From assembly GCA_038503035.1 (NCBI GenBank), contig JAVSML010024584.1:1-64000 (forward strand): DNA of 64,000 nucleotides. Direction: 5' to 3'. A program made the position numbers and the translations under genes. Positions within the stretch are counted from its first letter, which is position 1. The number at the start of each line of letters is the position of its first letter. Source of the stretch: Crocodylus rhombifer (lineage: Eukaryota > Chordata > Crocodylia > Crocodylidae). Under the pieces are notes generated by a model. The model was not told where the DNA came from, made no database searches, and saw only the letters and a program-made list of their open reading frames with translations. Shown in pieces: positions 36,255 through 48,605 of this stretch.

Positions 36255-38384
36255 GTGGGTATGAAAATTGTTGAGAATTTTGCCTTTATTTTTATCATAT
36301 ACATATAGAGTCATGTGGGTAACATGAATGCTAAGAAATCAACTTTTTAGGAGGAAAGTAGCCTGCCTGGCTGCTTTTCATTTCTAAAAACCTAAATTCC
36401 AATCTGACACATCATAATCAAACACACATCAATTTCTTTGTTTAATGAAGAGGATACTGATGAACCTCACACATTTTGTCTAATTCAACACATGATGAGT
36501 GTGACGAGAGCTCATGGGTTGAGAACAGTTTAGTCTATGTGTAACAACATGGTCAAGAACTAGAAGATGGTATGAGGGATTTTATACTTTAAGAAGAGGA
36601 TTGTTAAAAGCATACAATATTATGTCATTTTTCTACCAGTCTTAAACGTAAAACTTGATTTTTAAATTTGTCTATGCATTTTCCTGTCGTGCATCTTTAA
36701 CCATTTTAGTGGTGCCACCAATAGCTAATTCCAAACCCTGACTTAGGCTTCAGATAAACAGGAGCTGAACAGTTATGGTCATTGGGGTGCGTTTTATGCG
36801 TCTTGGAAAGCAGAAGCCAGATCATTTATTGGGATCCTTCTTGTATTACTTTGCACTGGGCCCTAGAAAATATAATAATGGCTAATTAAATGTGCCCCTG
36901 CAGTTCCTTGTACATAGTTAAAAAATATGGAGGCCCAAAAGGAAGTAAAACTTGTTGTCTGGCTTTGATATGCTGCCCCAAGGGCAAAAAATGCTCAGTA
37001 ATGGAAGTTTCTGCACTCCTGTTAAATGGAATTTGTAACCAAAGTAAAGTACTCTAGACAAAGTTGTTTTTAGGAGAAAATGGCATCTGCTGAGTTAAAC
37101 TGAAAAGCCTGTCACTTAAGGTATGCTGCCATTGCATAGTAACAGTCTGCCTCTTGCATTTTACAGCTGAAGGAAACTGTCCAACATGGCATCTAAAATA
37201 GTGGAGTAATATCTTGTGCAATGATTACTCCAGCAGTTTACTTTTTATCACGTTATTAGTACCTAGTTTACTTAAATCAAGGTCAAATTGATACTAACCA
37301 CCCAGTGAAAGGCAAAATTAAGATTACCTCATTCACCTTCACAGGTAGAATTTTTTGATCTTTAGGGTTTACTTTCACACTCTCTTAATAGACCATACAG
37401 AACATATTGAGAATACTAACTGTTATTATCTGGGTAGAACTCTAATCATTTTGATAAGCTTTATTCACAATGGTTTGTCATAATTTCCTTTCAGAAGCTA
37501 GATAAAGAATTCTCTGTGGAGAACCAACAGAAAATCTGTGACCTTAGCTGCCTTTCAAACATAACATTAACTTTGAGCTGTTTTTTTTCTTATTTGTTCA
37601 CCACTATTTCCATTACAAGAAATGACAAATATTCTTTTAAAACATAATCTAATAGAACATCCTGTGTGAGCAAGTGTTTCATGTCTTTTAGTACTGATGT
37701 TCTTCTAAAAATGTGCATGGAGCCAATAAAAAAAAAAATGAAGCTGCTCATAATTTAATTTAAACACTACTTATAGATTCTAATCAAAAAGAGCACCATT
37801 GTTATCTAATGTAATACCCTGCATGATGCTGATCATAAAACTTTAGTTCTACAGCTCTTCAAAATGAAGTGATTTTTTTTTTTTGTGTCCCTTTTTAGAA
37901 TACAAGTATCTGCAGACAAAATTTAAAATATTCTGAAGTCTGATGAATTCTGTTCTAGGTTCTAGTGTTGCTATCTATGTACAGTGCACTGATGCTACCT
38001 TTGCTGTATTGAGCTTGTTTTGTGGCCTACAGCCGTCTCATTCCACTGTTAACCGTCACAGTCCCAATCTATTAATTGTAAAACTTCATACCAAATTCTT
38101 TGGTCCTTAAAGAGAATCTTACTTTGTTCTGTTAAAGGAAAAATAACTCATCCTTCTGGGGTGCGTCCACACGTGTGGGCACGTGCACTTGCAGCAGCTC
38201 AAATAGAAGCGGTGCAAATTTGAGCTGGGGCTTTTTGCCTCAGTGTGTTAGCCATATCTGGAATGTTTTGACTTTATGGCTAAGTAGAAACAGTCTACAA
38301 GCCCAAGGTTGAATCAATTCAATATTTGCAGGTTAGTCTAAACTGCATAGATTGAACTGATAAGCAAGTGAACAGATATTCATT
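36255..38384. other. MGAT5 intron, 5' part
   Basis: Starts at the donor gtgggt. AT-rich, no gene or clear repeat. The patch at about 38158-38270 ('gcgtccacacgtgtgggcac') looks like a piece of an unidentified element. Confidence 0.7.
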
Positions 38385-39470
38385 TTGGATTCTAGAAATG
38401 CTGCCACATGGACTGTAAAGTGGATGGAAAACTGCCTGGAGCATGGGGCTCAGAAAATAGCAATCAATGACTTGATGTCTAGTTGGCAGCTGGTATCAAG
38501 TGCAATGACCCAGGGGTCAGTCCTGAGGCCAGTTTTGTTCCAGGTCTTCTTCAACAACCTGAAAGATGGCATAGCGTGCACCCTTGGCAAGTCTGCAAAT
38601 GACACCAAGCTTAGGGAATTAGTCGATGTGCTGGAGGGTAGGGCTAGGATTCAGATGACCTAGACAAATTGGAGGATTGAGCCAAAAGGAATCTCATGAG
38701 GTTCAACAAGGACAAGTGCAAAGTCTTGCACTTAGGACAGAACAAGTCCATGCACCGGGACAGGCTGGGGGCTGACTGGCTGGGCAGCAGCTCTGCAGAA
38801 AAGGACCTGGGGGTTACAATGGACAATAAGCTGGATATGAGCCAGCAATGTGCCTTTGTTACCAAGAGAGCTAACGGCATACTGGGCTGCAGTGGTAGGC
38901 ATGTTGCCAGCAGGTCAAGGGAAGTGATTATTCCCCTCTCTTCAGCACTGGTGAAGCCACATTTGGAGTAGTGTCCAGTTTTGGGCCCCCCCACTACAGA
39001 AAAGGCGTGGACAAATTGGAGAGAGAGTCCAGCGGAGGGCATCAAAAATGATGAGGGCTGGGGGACATGACTTCTGAGGACAGGCTGAAGGAACTGGGCT
39101 TATTTAGTCAGGGGAAGAGAAGACTGAGGGATTTATAGCAGCCTTCAGCTACCTGAAGGTAGGTCCAGAAGAGGATGGAGCTGGACTGTTCTCAGTGGTG
39201 GCAGATGACAGAGCAAGAAACAATGGTCTCGAGCTGCAGCAAGGGAAGTTCAGGTTAGATATTAGAAGAAATTTCTCACTAGGAAGGTAGTAAAACACTG
39301 GAACAGGTTACCCAGGGAGGTGGTGGAAGCTCCGTCCTTGGAGGTTTTCAAGACCTGGCTAGACAAAGCCTTGGCTGGGATGATCTAGCTGGGGATGGTC
39401 CTGCTTTGAGCAGGGGGATGGACTAGATGTGACCTCCTGAGGTCCTGGCCATCCCTCAACTTTATGATAA
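38385..39470 (+). mobile_element. CR1 LINE 3' half, old and decayed
   Basis: Encodes the RT C-terminal half in pieces: TWTVKWMENCLEHGAQKIAI, MTQGSVLRPVLFQVFFNN, then [36 protein letters not shown] and [18 protein letters not shown], followed by a 3' UTR to about 39470 ('gacctcctgaggtcctggcc'). The catalytic FADD is replaced by SAND, so the polymerase is dead. Stops and frameshifts separate the pieces. It belongs to a different, older subfamily from the copies at 19572 and 50575. Confidence 0.9.
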
Positions 39471-40411
39471 GTGAAGTCTTGTTGCTAGGGAAGGGAGTAT
39501 ACCATATGGTCCTTGTTTTGGAGAAACATATATCTTTCTTAAGTTTTGAACCAATGAGGTCAAGGTACTGTGGTGATGGGCACCTTCCTTTTAAAAATAA
39601 GGCATTATCCTGATTAGTGGAGACAGAAAAGAGTTAACATTGTTTTAGACGGTGAGGGGTGGGGGCAGTTGGAGAGTGGGTTTCCCTTCTCAAAATAGCT
39701 GAATGGAAACCTAATTGGACTTCTCATGATTTTCAAAATGTATGGTTCTCTTTTTATAGCCATTTATCTTAAAAGGCATAATCTGTAATAAAGAGTTGCA
39801 ACCAGGCCTGTTAATGCCTTCTAGAACGAATAGGTGAAAACTTTCTCAGCCTCATTTGCTTTGATTTTACACGCAGGTTCATAGATAGTTTAGGTCAAGG
39901 AGTTCCTCCTTGGTCCTTTTGTAGGCCTGACACTACAGACTGTCTCCAGTGTCACCAAAAAAGAATGTCCTTGGGCCTCTAGAGTCCAGGAATCCTAGTA
40001 ACTGCTGTCTTCTGTATTTCAGGTTGTGGAGAAAATGTTTACTACCTGTTTTAAGCAACATCACCACTTTTTTTTGTCAGGTATGCGACAAGACTAGAAA
40101 AATATGAATTCTGGGAGTACTGAAGCAGTACTCCCTTTCCTCAGATGCATTCCATTTTCTCTCAAAGGAGACTTGAAAGGAAGGGACAGCCAAAGGAATG
40201 GGGGAAAAAACTTAACTAAGACTATAAGCCGATTTAATTAATTGAAAGACTAGCAGCTTTCTTAGAGATCACTAAATGTATTTGGTAACTAAAATAGAGG
40301 ATCCAATTTAGAGATTTGAAAAGGAAAAATAGAAACTGGATAACATTTACCACAAGAAAATACAAGACAAGTTTCTTAATGAATTTTCTTACGAAAGAAA
40401 CTGCTTTTAGA
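39471..40411. other. MGAT5 intron, no feature seen
   Basis: AT-rich sequence with no recognisable element. Confidence 0.6.
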
Positions 40412-40621
40412 GCAGAAGTTCTCAACCTCCAGCAAATGGGCCAGATCTGGTTGGTGAGGCCGTGTTATCCAGCCTGTAATCTCCCCTACGGTACAAAAAT
40501 TTGGCAGTGGAGAAGGGTGGCAGCATTGATTGTACCTCTCCTGCTGCCAAATTTCTGGACCCATGGGGAGTCCCACAGGCTATATGTCCAGGTATGGAGT
40601 TGGTCCAGTGCATGGCTGGAT
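40412..40621. mobile_element. hAT-like MITE fragment (family copy 2)
   Basis: The left end reads 'gcagaagttctcaacctcca' followed by 'gggccagatctgg'. The internal 'ggacccatggggagtcccac' matches the copy at 41174 ('ggacccctggggagccccg') and, inverted, the copy at 32788. The right part is cut or displaced by the - strand CR1 that begins at about 40622. Confidence 0.55.
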
Positions 40622-41095
40622 TTCATAGATTTCTTGGGCATTGGGGCTGGAAGGGACCTCGGAAGATCATTGAGTCCAGACCTCTGCCCGAAGGGCAGGG
40701 AGTCAGCTGGGGTCTGGCAAGATAAGCATCCAATTTGCTCTTGAAGGTGTTCACCGTAGGTGCTTGAACCACTTCCGATGGCAGGCTGTTCCAGACCTTG
40801 GGGGCTCGGACAGTAAAGAAATTCTTCCTTATGTCCAGCCTGAAACGGTCTTGTAGTAGTTTATAACCGTTCAACCTCGTCATCCCTTGGGGCGCTCTGG
40901 TGAATAAACGTTCCTTGAGGTACTGGTGGTCACCCCGGATAAACTTATAGGTGGCCATCAGATCACCCCTGAGCCTACGCTTTTCCAGGCTAAAAAGCCC
41001 CATGGCTCTCAGCCTGTCATTGTAAGGTCTGTTTTCCTGACCTCCGATCATGCACGTGGCTTTATTGGGCCGGTGCACAAGGTTGCACCTGTGGA
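40622..41095 (-). mobile_element. CR1 LINE 3' end
   Basis: On the - strand an open frame covers the RT C-terminus: [79 protein letters not shown]. It ends in a 3' UTR reaching 'aggtcccttccagccccaat' and the 'aatctatgaaat' tail at 40622. The segment is short and the reading frame is intact, suggesting a fairly young insertion. The active-site region is absent. Confidence 0.9.
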
Positions 41096-41173
41096 CTGGC
41101 CAGTAACAAAAATTTGATTGTAAAAGATGATTCTTAGTAATCATGTGCTTTCAAGTCAGACAGTATCTTGGAG

Positions 41174-41466
41174 CAGTGGTTCTTGATCTCTCAGGCCAGC
41201 GAGCTGGATGAATGTTTCAGTGTCAGTTCACAAGCCAGATCCAGCCTGGAACTGGCGTGAGCTTGGTCCATGGGTGTGATCCAGAATGCCAGCATGGCCC
41301 TGTGCACCAGGTTGGCTATGGAACAAACCCACATGCTGGTTCAGCCCTTGGAAGCCAGTGTTGGAAACTGCAGCATTTAGTGCTGCTGCTGCTTCCTCAC
41401 TACCACATTTATGGACCCCTGGGGAGCCCCGTGGGCCAGGTGACACAAGCTGGAGGTTGCACACTG
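41174..41466. mobile_element. hAT-like MITE (family copy 3)
   Basis: Starts 'cagtggttcttgatctct' and ends '...gctggaggttgcacactg', imperfect inverted termini of the 'cagtggttctcaacctc' type. It shares 'tatggacccctggggagcc' with the copy at 40412. No transposase. Confidence 0.6.
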
Positions 41467-42084
41467 CTTTCTTAGAAGCTGATCAAAGGAGCTCCATTTC
41501 TTACTTTGGAAGGAAGGAAATGCAGTTTACTCTTGAAAAGTATTGTTTAGGCTGTTGTGGCAGAGGATTTACTTGTGTTTTTACATTTATATGCCAATGA
41601 ACATTCGTTACAAGTCTTTAGGAACCTTTCAATGCACTGTGAAACTGTAGTGCTATGAAAGAACTATGAAAGTATTTATAATGGATACGCCTAAAATCTT
41701 GGGATGTCAAGGTAGAAAACCCAACATAGAAAATTGTCACCTGTACTTTGCAGGTTGGCACAATGCAAACCTAATATTCTTATCACAGGCATAATTACTT
41801 AATACTATAGACGGATAAGTTTCATTTTAAAAGTATGCCAGTCTGGTTGTTTATTGAAATGTCTGTGATGCTTACTGAGAAGAAATGTTGTTTGGGGAGG
41901 TTTTTTATTGCATATCTGTGGTGAAATGACTGTATAAGTGTGAGCAGGCAAACTGAACTGGCTTCCATGTAAATATTTTCTTGTACATAAATAGGCAGTA
42001 CCTGAAGTATTCCCTTGTCAAGGGGGTAAGGTTGTTAATTTTCACAGTGGCTTATTCTGGGAGACTAATGGTGTAAGTTACACA

Positions 42085-43215
42085 AGAATAGATTAATGAC
42101 AGACCAAATCTTTTCACCAAAACAAGTAGTTGAAGAAGAATTTGAATATAATCAAAGAATACACATTCTGTTCATAGATTTCCAGACAGCCTACAATAGC
42201 ATACACAGAGAAAGTCTGTGGGTCATATTAGCTGAATTAAGAATTCCCAATGAACTAAGTGAACTCATTTAGTTTGTATGCTTGAATCAAGAAACAGAGT
42301 TAGTGCCTATAGAAGAAAATCTGACCCCTTCCAGAACCAGACTGAGATGGGGAGATGGTCTCCAATGCTATTCAGTCTGGACTGGAAAATAATCAGGAGT
42401 ATAAATAATATAAGGAGAGGAGTTCAACTGAATTCAGAGCATAAAGTCCTTGCATATGCTGATGATATCGTTCTCATAAGTAAAAATATGAATAATAAAA
42501 AAGCTCTGTATGCCTAACTAAAAATGAAGGACAGAAATCAAACTAAAAGTGAATGTGGATAAAACATAGTATTTGCTGGTAAATAGGATAGCAGTAAATT
42601 AGGGATCTCGTGTAACAGTAAACAGCACAAATTTTAAGCAAGTAACCCACTTTAAGTATTTAAGCACTATCAGCATGGAATGATAATAGAAAAGAAGAAA
42701 TTAAAGAAATAATGGAAGTAGGAAATGGCCTACTTTGCATTGCACAAGCTCCTGCCATCAATGTTTAATTTTCATCAGGATAAGCTATAAGTCCATAGAA
42801 CTATAATCGGGCCATAATCTATGACAGTCGAACCTTGTTTCTTTTGCAAGTAATACTACAGTACTAGATTATTCTGAAAGGAGGATTTTATGGAAAGTCT
42901 TACACAGTATGATCCCATAACAGAAGAATAGTGTATACTAACCAATAATGAGTTGTATCAATTGTACAGAAATCCGAACAGACATAGGAAATTGGAGAGG
43001 TATGACTATAGTCCCTGGGCCACATCAAAAGAATGGAATCCATCTGGACACCAAAGAAATGTACCTCAGTGACCACAGGGGAAAAGACCTGGAAGACCAA
43101 GATGAAGATGGTTAAAGATTGTAGTGTCAGACCTCCAAATTAAGGATGGATTACTGGAAGACAATGGCACACAAAAGATGGGAATGGATGAAGATAGTGA
43201 GGGCAGCCAAGGGCC
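42085..43215 (+). mobile_element. Heavily decayed non-CR1 LINE (RTE/R4-like) RT fragment
   Basis: Fragments in order across frames: a FIDFQTAYNSIHRESLW-like segment near 42172, LRWGDGLQCYSVW-type sequence near 42345, GVQLNSEHKVLAYADDIVLI (42420-42478) with the catalytic YADD intact, KLKVNVDKT-like sequence near 42545, and a C-terminal GHIKRMESIWTPK then HRGKRPGRPRWRW near 43017-43110. Many stops and frameshifts are present. The order of motifs and the 'GH..RM...P' tail fit RTE- or R4-type LINEs and not CR1. The exact clade is not settled. Confidence 0.75.
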
Positions 43216-43503
43216 TCTAGTGCAAAACTATTACTAGTACTACTATATATGCGGAGGTTATTTGGTGAAAGAGGTTTTGGTACTTTTGTCTGTAGCTTTC
43301 ATGTATAGATAGCACTCTTCTATGTTAGAGTCTTCCTTTAAACACTGATTTATTCTACTGCTTTGGAAACTTTATTACTTTATATCCTATATGTTTAATC
43401 ACATTTGAAAAATCAGGAGATTTAATCTGTTCCTTCTCCATTTTACAGCTATCTGTATTTCCTGCTTTTTGTGGGCTGCATACAACTTGCAAGAGGTTAT
43501 TGT

Positions 43504-44471
43504 AGAGGTGGGCAATTGTTTGGGCCCCATAGCTCACCAAAACAGCCTATCCTGAGCTAGGGCAGCATCCCCTTTTGCCTCCCCAACCCCCCATGCAACA
43601 ACTCACCAAAACTCCCAACGTGGGATGGGATCCAGGGAAGTGGTTTTCAGGAGCAGGATGGGAAAGCAAGGCTGGGATCATGTCATGGGGCAGGAACCAT
43701 ATGGGACTGGGGATGGGGCCAGGTCAGAGCCATGATCTGTTGCCTGCAGGCCTTGTCAGTAGGTGCAGGTTCTGCAGGCAGGGGAATGTTCAGAGCAGAT
43801 TGCAGCTGTGGCCTGCCCCAGCCCCGTGGTGTCACCATCCCATGATCCTGGCCCCAGATGCAGCTCCCTGTGCACCCTGCCCACACAGCTGCCCAGAGCT
43901 GGTGCCAGGATTTTGGGGTGAAGTCAGCACGGGGCTAGAACAGAGTTGGAACCTGCTGTCAGGCCTTACTGGGGGCCCGCAGCACCTATAAAGGGAAGAG
44001 GAGAGTTGTGAACCCCATGGAGGAGGCTTGGGGGGAATTTAGCCTTCCTGCCTCTCAATCTTACCCTCCCCCAGCCCAGGATGCACAGCCAGCAGGTGGG
44101 TGAGGGAGATGGACCCAGCAGCAACTCCATGCCCCGCCACATACTTGCAGTGGCTAAGACTGGGTCAGTGGAGGCAGGCAGCACTTGCCACTGTCCCATG
44201 ACAGCCCACAGCTAGCCCCAGGATACCTGCATGGTGGCAGATGCCCCCACACCCACTGGCTTGGCATGGGGTGGGGCAACAACGGGAACCCCGGTACGGG
44301 TGATGCATCCAGGGCTGGGGCTAAGAGTCCCATCTCCACGGACCCAGCATTGAGGTGGCTGCCCACATAGTCCGGGGGGGAGGGGGGCTGCCCTTGTGAT
44401 ACTGTGTGGGGTGGGAGGTGTGTCCTCTACAGCATGCAGCCCTTGACCACGTAGAAGTTGGGCAGCCTCGA
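43504..44471. mobile_element. GC-rich repeat element, possibly hAT-like
   Basis: A GC-rich island in AT-rich intron. The left end 'agaggtgggcaa' and right end 'ttgggcagcctcga' are weakly inverted, and the flanks gttattgt and gttactac agree at 5 of 8. The segment 43684-43994 is repeated at 50279-50577 at about 94% identity by eye, so it is a dispersed repeat. The open frames in it have no recognisable protein. Confidence 0.55.
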
Positions 44472-44479
44472 GTTACTAC

Positions 44480-46328
44480 TTTAAAGCCCCTCCTGATCAT
44501 GCAGCCTAGAGTGCTTGTCATTTAAGAGAAGACGCCTTGGATGCCTTCAGGTATATGCCATCCTTTGCAAGTAATATAGTAAATCAGGTTGACAAGTCTG
44601 TTCTGGGAACACTGCAGGCTGTTTCTAATGTTGCTGTAATGAGTCCTACTGTTGCGGTGGTGATGCTGTTTCTGTGTGATTGTTTTCTGCAGAGGTTAGA
44701 CTGACACTTGAGTGAGTACCAGATGAGCATGGTCTTGTAGGACTTTATGATAAGCTAAATGCTTTCATTGTTACCTTGCCACTGAACTCTTAAATTAAGG
44801 TGACAGTTGTTAAAACATGCCTCTTCTGACTCCCCTCCTTTAAAAAAGAAACCAATCTATTTACTTGATGCATAGTAATGTTTATCACCCTCTACATTGA
44901 CTTACTCCATTTTCTAGGATTTTTTTAATCCTTTTTTATTTCTGCAAAATTCTTAAAGCTTAGATTGTACATCACTTTTGTTATATCCCGTCCTAGGAGA
45001 TTTTGTGTACAGCCTTATTGAATTTTGACAGTACTTTGGACAAATTAGGTGCATGTTTTGAAAATCCCAATAAGATTTGCAACATCAAAACTAAAGTTGT
45101 AATACTAATTTGGACTGTTTATGGTGTCAGCCACACGTTGCTGTAAGGCTTTGGATCCAGCATTCATACAGCAACATTTCACTGACTGATTTTTTCATTC
45201 ACGTCTTACCTAAATTCAGTCTTTACCTTCTCGTTGTCCAATGTCTTGGTTCATTGTCATTCTTATTCCACATGTCCTGTGGTACAAATTGGCCATTTCT
45301 AGTTTGTATGCTGCTTGTTCCTTGCAATTTTACTTAATCTAGGGCAATAATAAAAACCAGAGGAAACCAGACAATTGCAGGCTTGATTGTTGCAGGGCAG
45401 CATGGTGGTTGTATATACAGGGCTGTACATGAGAATATTCTTCTGCAGTGCTGAGCTGTATTAGAAATGCTGAAGGGGACTGTAAGTGGTCCCCTGGGCT
45501 GCATTTTGATTAACCACTTGACTGTTACTTGAATGCTCCTAACATTGCACTGATTTCAGTGGCGTGTTAATGGAATATAGCAGCACCACAGGTGTGATGA
45601 AGGTCTAGTGATGGAAAAGTTCAGTTTTTCTAAAATCATCTTGATGCTTTGCTACTGGAATTTCTGCAATATTCATATACAGTCTTTTTTAACCTTATCT
45701 ATTTTTGATTCCTCATAATATTTTTCAGATCAGGGAGTTCTAGTTTCCTTAAAGACTTATTTTGAGGTGAGAAAGAAAAACATGAATTAAAATGTTATAT
45801 TTCAAATGGTTATCAAAAATAAAGAATCAGAATTCCATCCCAAACTAAAACGTCCTCAGCATAAATGTGTTCAGCCTATAACTGACAGGACTTTGGAACA
45901 GACATAGAAACTGCTTGGAGAAGGACAATAGAAATGAGATTTTTAGGAGATGATCAGAGAAAAGTATTCCATGAATTAAATTAACAATAGGACTCTATAG
46001 TTAGTAATGGAGAAGAGTTGGGGAAATGGTATTGGCTTAGTAGAGATTAATAATAAGAGAACCACCAAAGAAAGTATATGATGAAATGAAAACTGTTAGA
46101 AGGAAGTAATGTATTTCACAGTTTGATTTAATCTGTGCAACACATTGTCACAAGGTATTAGAATAATACCTATTTTTAGACCAGGGTAAAAAGTAGTGAT
46201 ACTGGTGATGTCTACATGTGTATCAATGTGCTGTAATTGTAGCATATTAAGTTTAGTAGTTTTGCTCTTTAAGCCTTTATAACAAAATGGAGTACTTGGC
46301 TAAACTATTCAGTTTATTAACGAAGTAA
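44480..46328. other. MGAT5 intron, no feature seen
   Basis: AT-rich sequence with no recognisable gene or repeat. Confidence 0.6.
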
Positions 46329-47822
46329 GTGTCACGGAGCGGGGCGCAGGAGCAGCTGTGATCTCTCTCTAGTGCCCCCTGCCGTGCCAAGTAGGCGGTC
46401 CAGCACCCTCTTGCTTGCCCACCACATCTTGTTGTTATATGGTTCTAGAAGGGAGGCTGCCTCTTGTCGCCCTGGACACCGTGCTATGCTAATACTGTCC
46501 CCCGTTCTGTAGGGAGTGACCTGGTGCACCCCAGCCTTATGGGCTATGCGTGCCTCCAACCTCCCCTTTAGCACGCCCCAAGCCTCGCAGATGTACCGGA
46601 CGTTATCTGGTCAGATTCCTGTATGCGCCCTTCACTGGCGCCCCTGGGCTGGTCACGCAACCGGCGCCCCTTCACTGGCGCCCCTGGGCTGGTCACGCAA
46701 CCAGCGCCCCTCTATCCGCTAGCCTTCTCGGGCCTGCTAATTATATCCGCGCCCCCCCTTCCTCCTGGGGTCCGCTCAATATACTCACCTCTCCTGGGGC
46801 CTACTCGCCCCTCCTGGGGCCTCTCCACATACAGACGGTGTCCCCTACTGGGGCCTGTCCCTCCGCGCACTCGCCCTCTCCGGGCTCTCTATAATCGCGG
46901 ACTCGCCTCTATAGTAGCACCCTACCCTGGGCTTCTCTTCCTGTGTGCCCCCCTGTGGGACTAACACCGAGCCCCTGAGGCTGCTCGTTGGTGCTCCTTG
47001 CAAGTGGGGCTCAGGTGGCCTTAGCCGTGCCTGGCCCCCAAAATCCTCTTTGCCCTTTCTCAGGGCTGGGGTATTACACCCCAAACTACAGTGCCCTCGC
47101 CGGCACTGCACCTTGTCAAGGCTGGAGTAATACACCCCTACTACAGTGCCCTCGCAGGCACTGGGGTCCCCACCACTGTGGAGCCCCTCTGGGACTCTTC
47201 CCAATTGGGGCTCAGGCAGCCCTAGCCTTACCTGGCCCCCTTGAAACCTTTCTCTGGGTCTTGCCACCCTGGGGCTTCTACCTATGCCCACGCTGGGCTT
47301 CCTTTCTCTAAACGTGCCCTCCCCGGGCTCCTCAATCTGTTTGCCCCATCTGGGGCCGGGGTCTAAACGCCCCACAAAACAACACCCCTCTCTGGCGCTG
47401 GGAGCACCCCACCTCCCTGGGGAGCTCCTGATGAGGCTTCCTCCACCCCTATAGCCTCACCCGGTCCTCTGGTATAACAATAGCTAAACAGAACCATAAG
47501 CCTCCTGGCTATAACATAGGATCTAGGCCCGCCTGGCTCTCTTGCAAAGGCCTCCCAGTCAGGGTTCTCTCCACCCTTACCATGGTGCAGCCCCTTGGGT
47601 GCTCAGGCTGCACTGCTCGCCTCTGCTCTGCTTGGCGCTCCTGCACCTCAGGCTGCCAGAAGGGAACTGCTGCTAGGCTTTGGCCTGGGCTCTTTATAAA
47701 GGCCTGGCCCTGCCCTGCCCCCTTCTGGTCATGTGACCAGCCTGGCTGCTCTGGCAGCCAACACCTGTGCTGGCTCAAGGAGCTTCAGCAGCCCTTATTC
47801 CTTCATAGTGCTCCTGTGACAC
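46329..47822. mobile_element. 1.5-kb GC-rich element bounded by gtgtcac/gtgacac
   Basis: Compositionally sharp: very C-rich on the + strand between AT-rich flanks. The ends 'gtgtcacggagc' and 'gctcctgtgacac' are inverted repeats. It could be a non-autonomous DNA element or a solo LTR (tgtcac...gtgaca), but no matching target duplication is visible. Inside are an exact-but-one 40-bp tandem duplication (46631-46670 and 46671-46710) and a longer duplication about 200 bp apart ('ggggctcagg.gcc.tagcc' near 47005 and 47205). A TATA-like 'ctttataaagg' sits near 47691. The 176-aa open frame on the - strand follows the internal repeats and is not convincing as a protein. Confidence 0.6.
46631..46710. 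repeat. 40-bp tandem duplication
   Basis: Two adjacent units starting 'ttcactggcgcccctgggct' differ by a single base (ccggcg against ccagcg). It lies inside the GC-rich element. Confidence 0.9.
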
Positions 47823-48417
47823 TATGCAGTTGCACAGCTTTACAACTCATTATAAACATTGCTCAGTGTGCTGTTTCTTGTAATACTGAATTGTTTCTAG
47901 ATTATATAACTATTGCTACTTATTATGGAAAATCTGAAAATGGAGACAGAATGGTTAAGGCATTCTAAGGCACTCTATGTATATTGTTTAATTAGTGATA
48001 ACATGATAGAGTAAAGTCTGCCCTAAATAATAATTTAAAAACCAATACAAATCACTTCTACGGTACAGGTTGTGCTTTGAACTGTGCAGTGCTGTTACAT
48101 CCCATGCAATTGCAGTCCCGAAGTCACTGCTGCACATGGTACTGTAAATCAGGCAATCTGTTTTTCCTTGCTAGCTCTGGCAAAGGCTCATATCTTTAAT
48201 ATGGAGGTTTACAAGGGGGGCTGAATTTTAATTCGTTTATGTGTAAAATTTTCTATGTCCTCACATACGATGAAATGTTAATTTTACTATGTGTTTCTAT
48301 TTTAAGAAATTTTACTGGTTCAATTATTATTCCTCAGTTTAATATTAGGCAATATTTATCAGCCCAGTAAGAAAGGGCCTTCTGTTTTAAAAGGTTCTCA
48401 GTGTAGTTACTCCACAA

Positions 48418-48605
48418 CAGGGGTGGCCAGCCTATGGCTCCGGAGTCACGAGCAGCTCTTCGGAAGTGAATATGCATCTCCTTTGAATCTTTGCACAAGC
48501 ACATTTGAAAGCTGGGTACTGTGTGCTTGTGCATAGATTCAAGGAGACGCATATTCACTTCCGAAGAGCTGCATGTGGTTCTGGAGCTGCAGGTTGGCCG
48601 CTCTG
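48418..48605. mobile_element. hAT MITE folding as one hairpin
   Basis: Starts 'caggggtggccagcctatgg' and ends 'gcaggttggccgctctg'. The arms 48418-48501 and about 48521-48605 are reverse complements over most of their length ('gcagctcttcggaagtgaat' pairs with 'attcacttccgaagagctgc' exactly). This matches a common amniote hAT MITE layout. The flanking duplication is degenerate (ctccaca and ctctaca, offset by one). Confidence 0.85.

Noticed and set aside
43496..44479. 8-bp target duplication of the GC-rich element
   Set aside because: The flanks agree at only 5 of 8 positions, too weak to prove a hAT insertion. The element is kept as a lower-confidence call.
46845..47375. 176-aa open frame on the - strand
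   Set aside because: Gly/Pro/Arg-rich, follows the internal duplications of a GC-rich repeat, and matches no family I know. GC-rich DNA lacks stops by chance.
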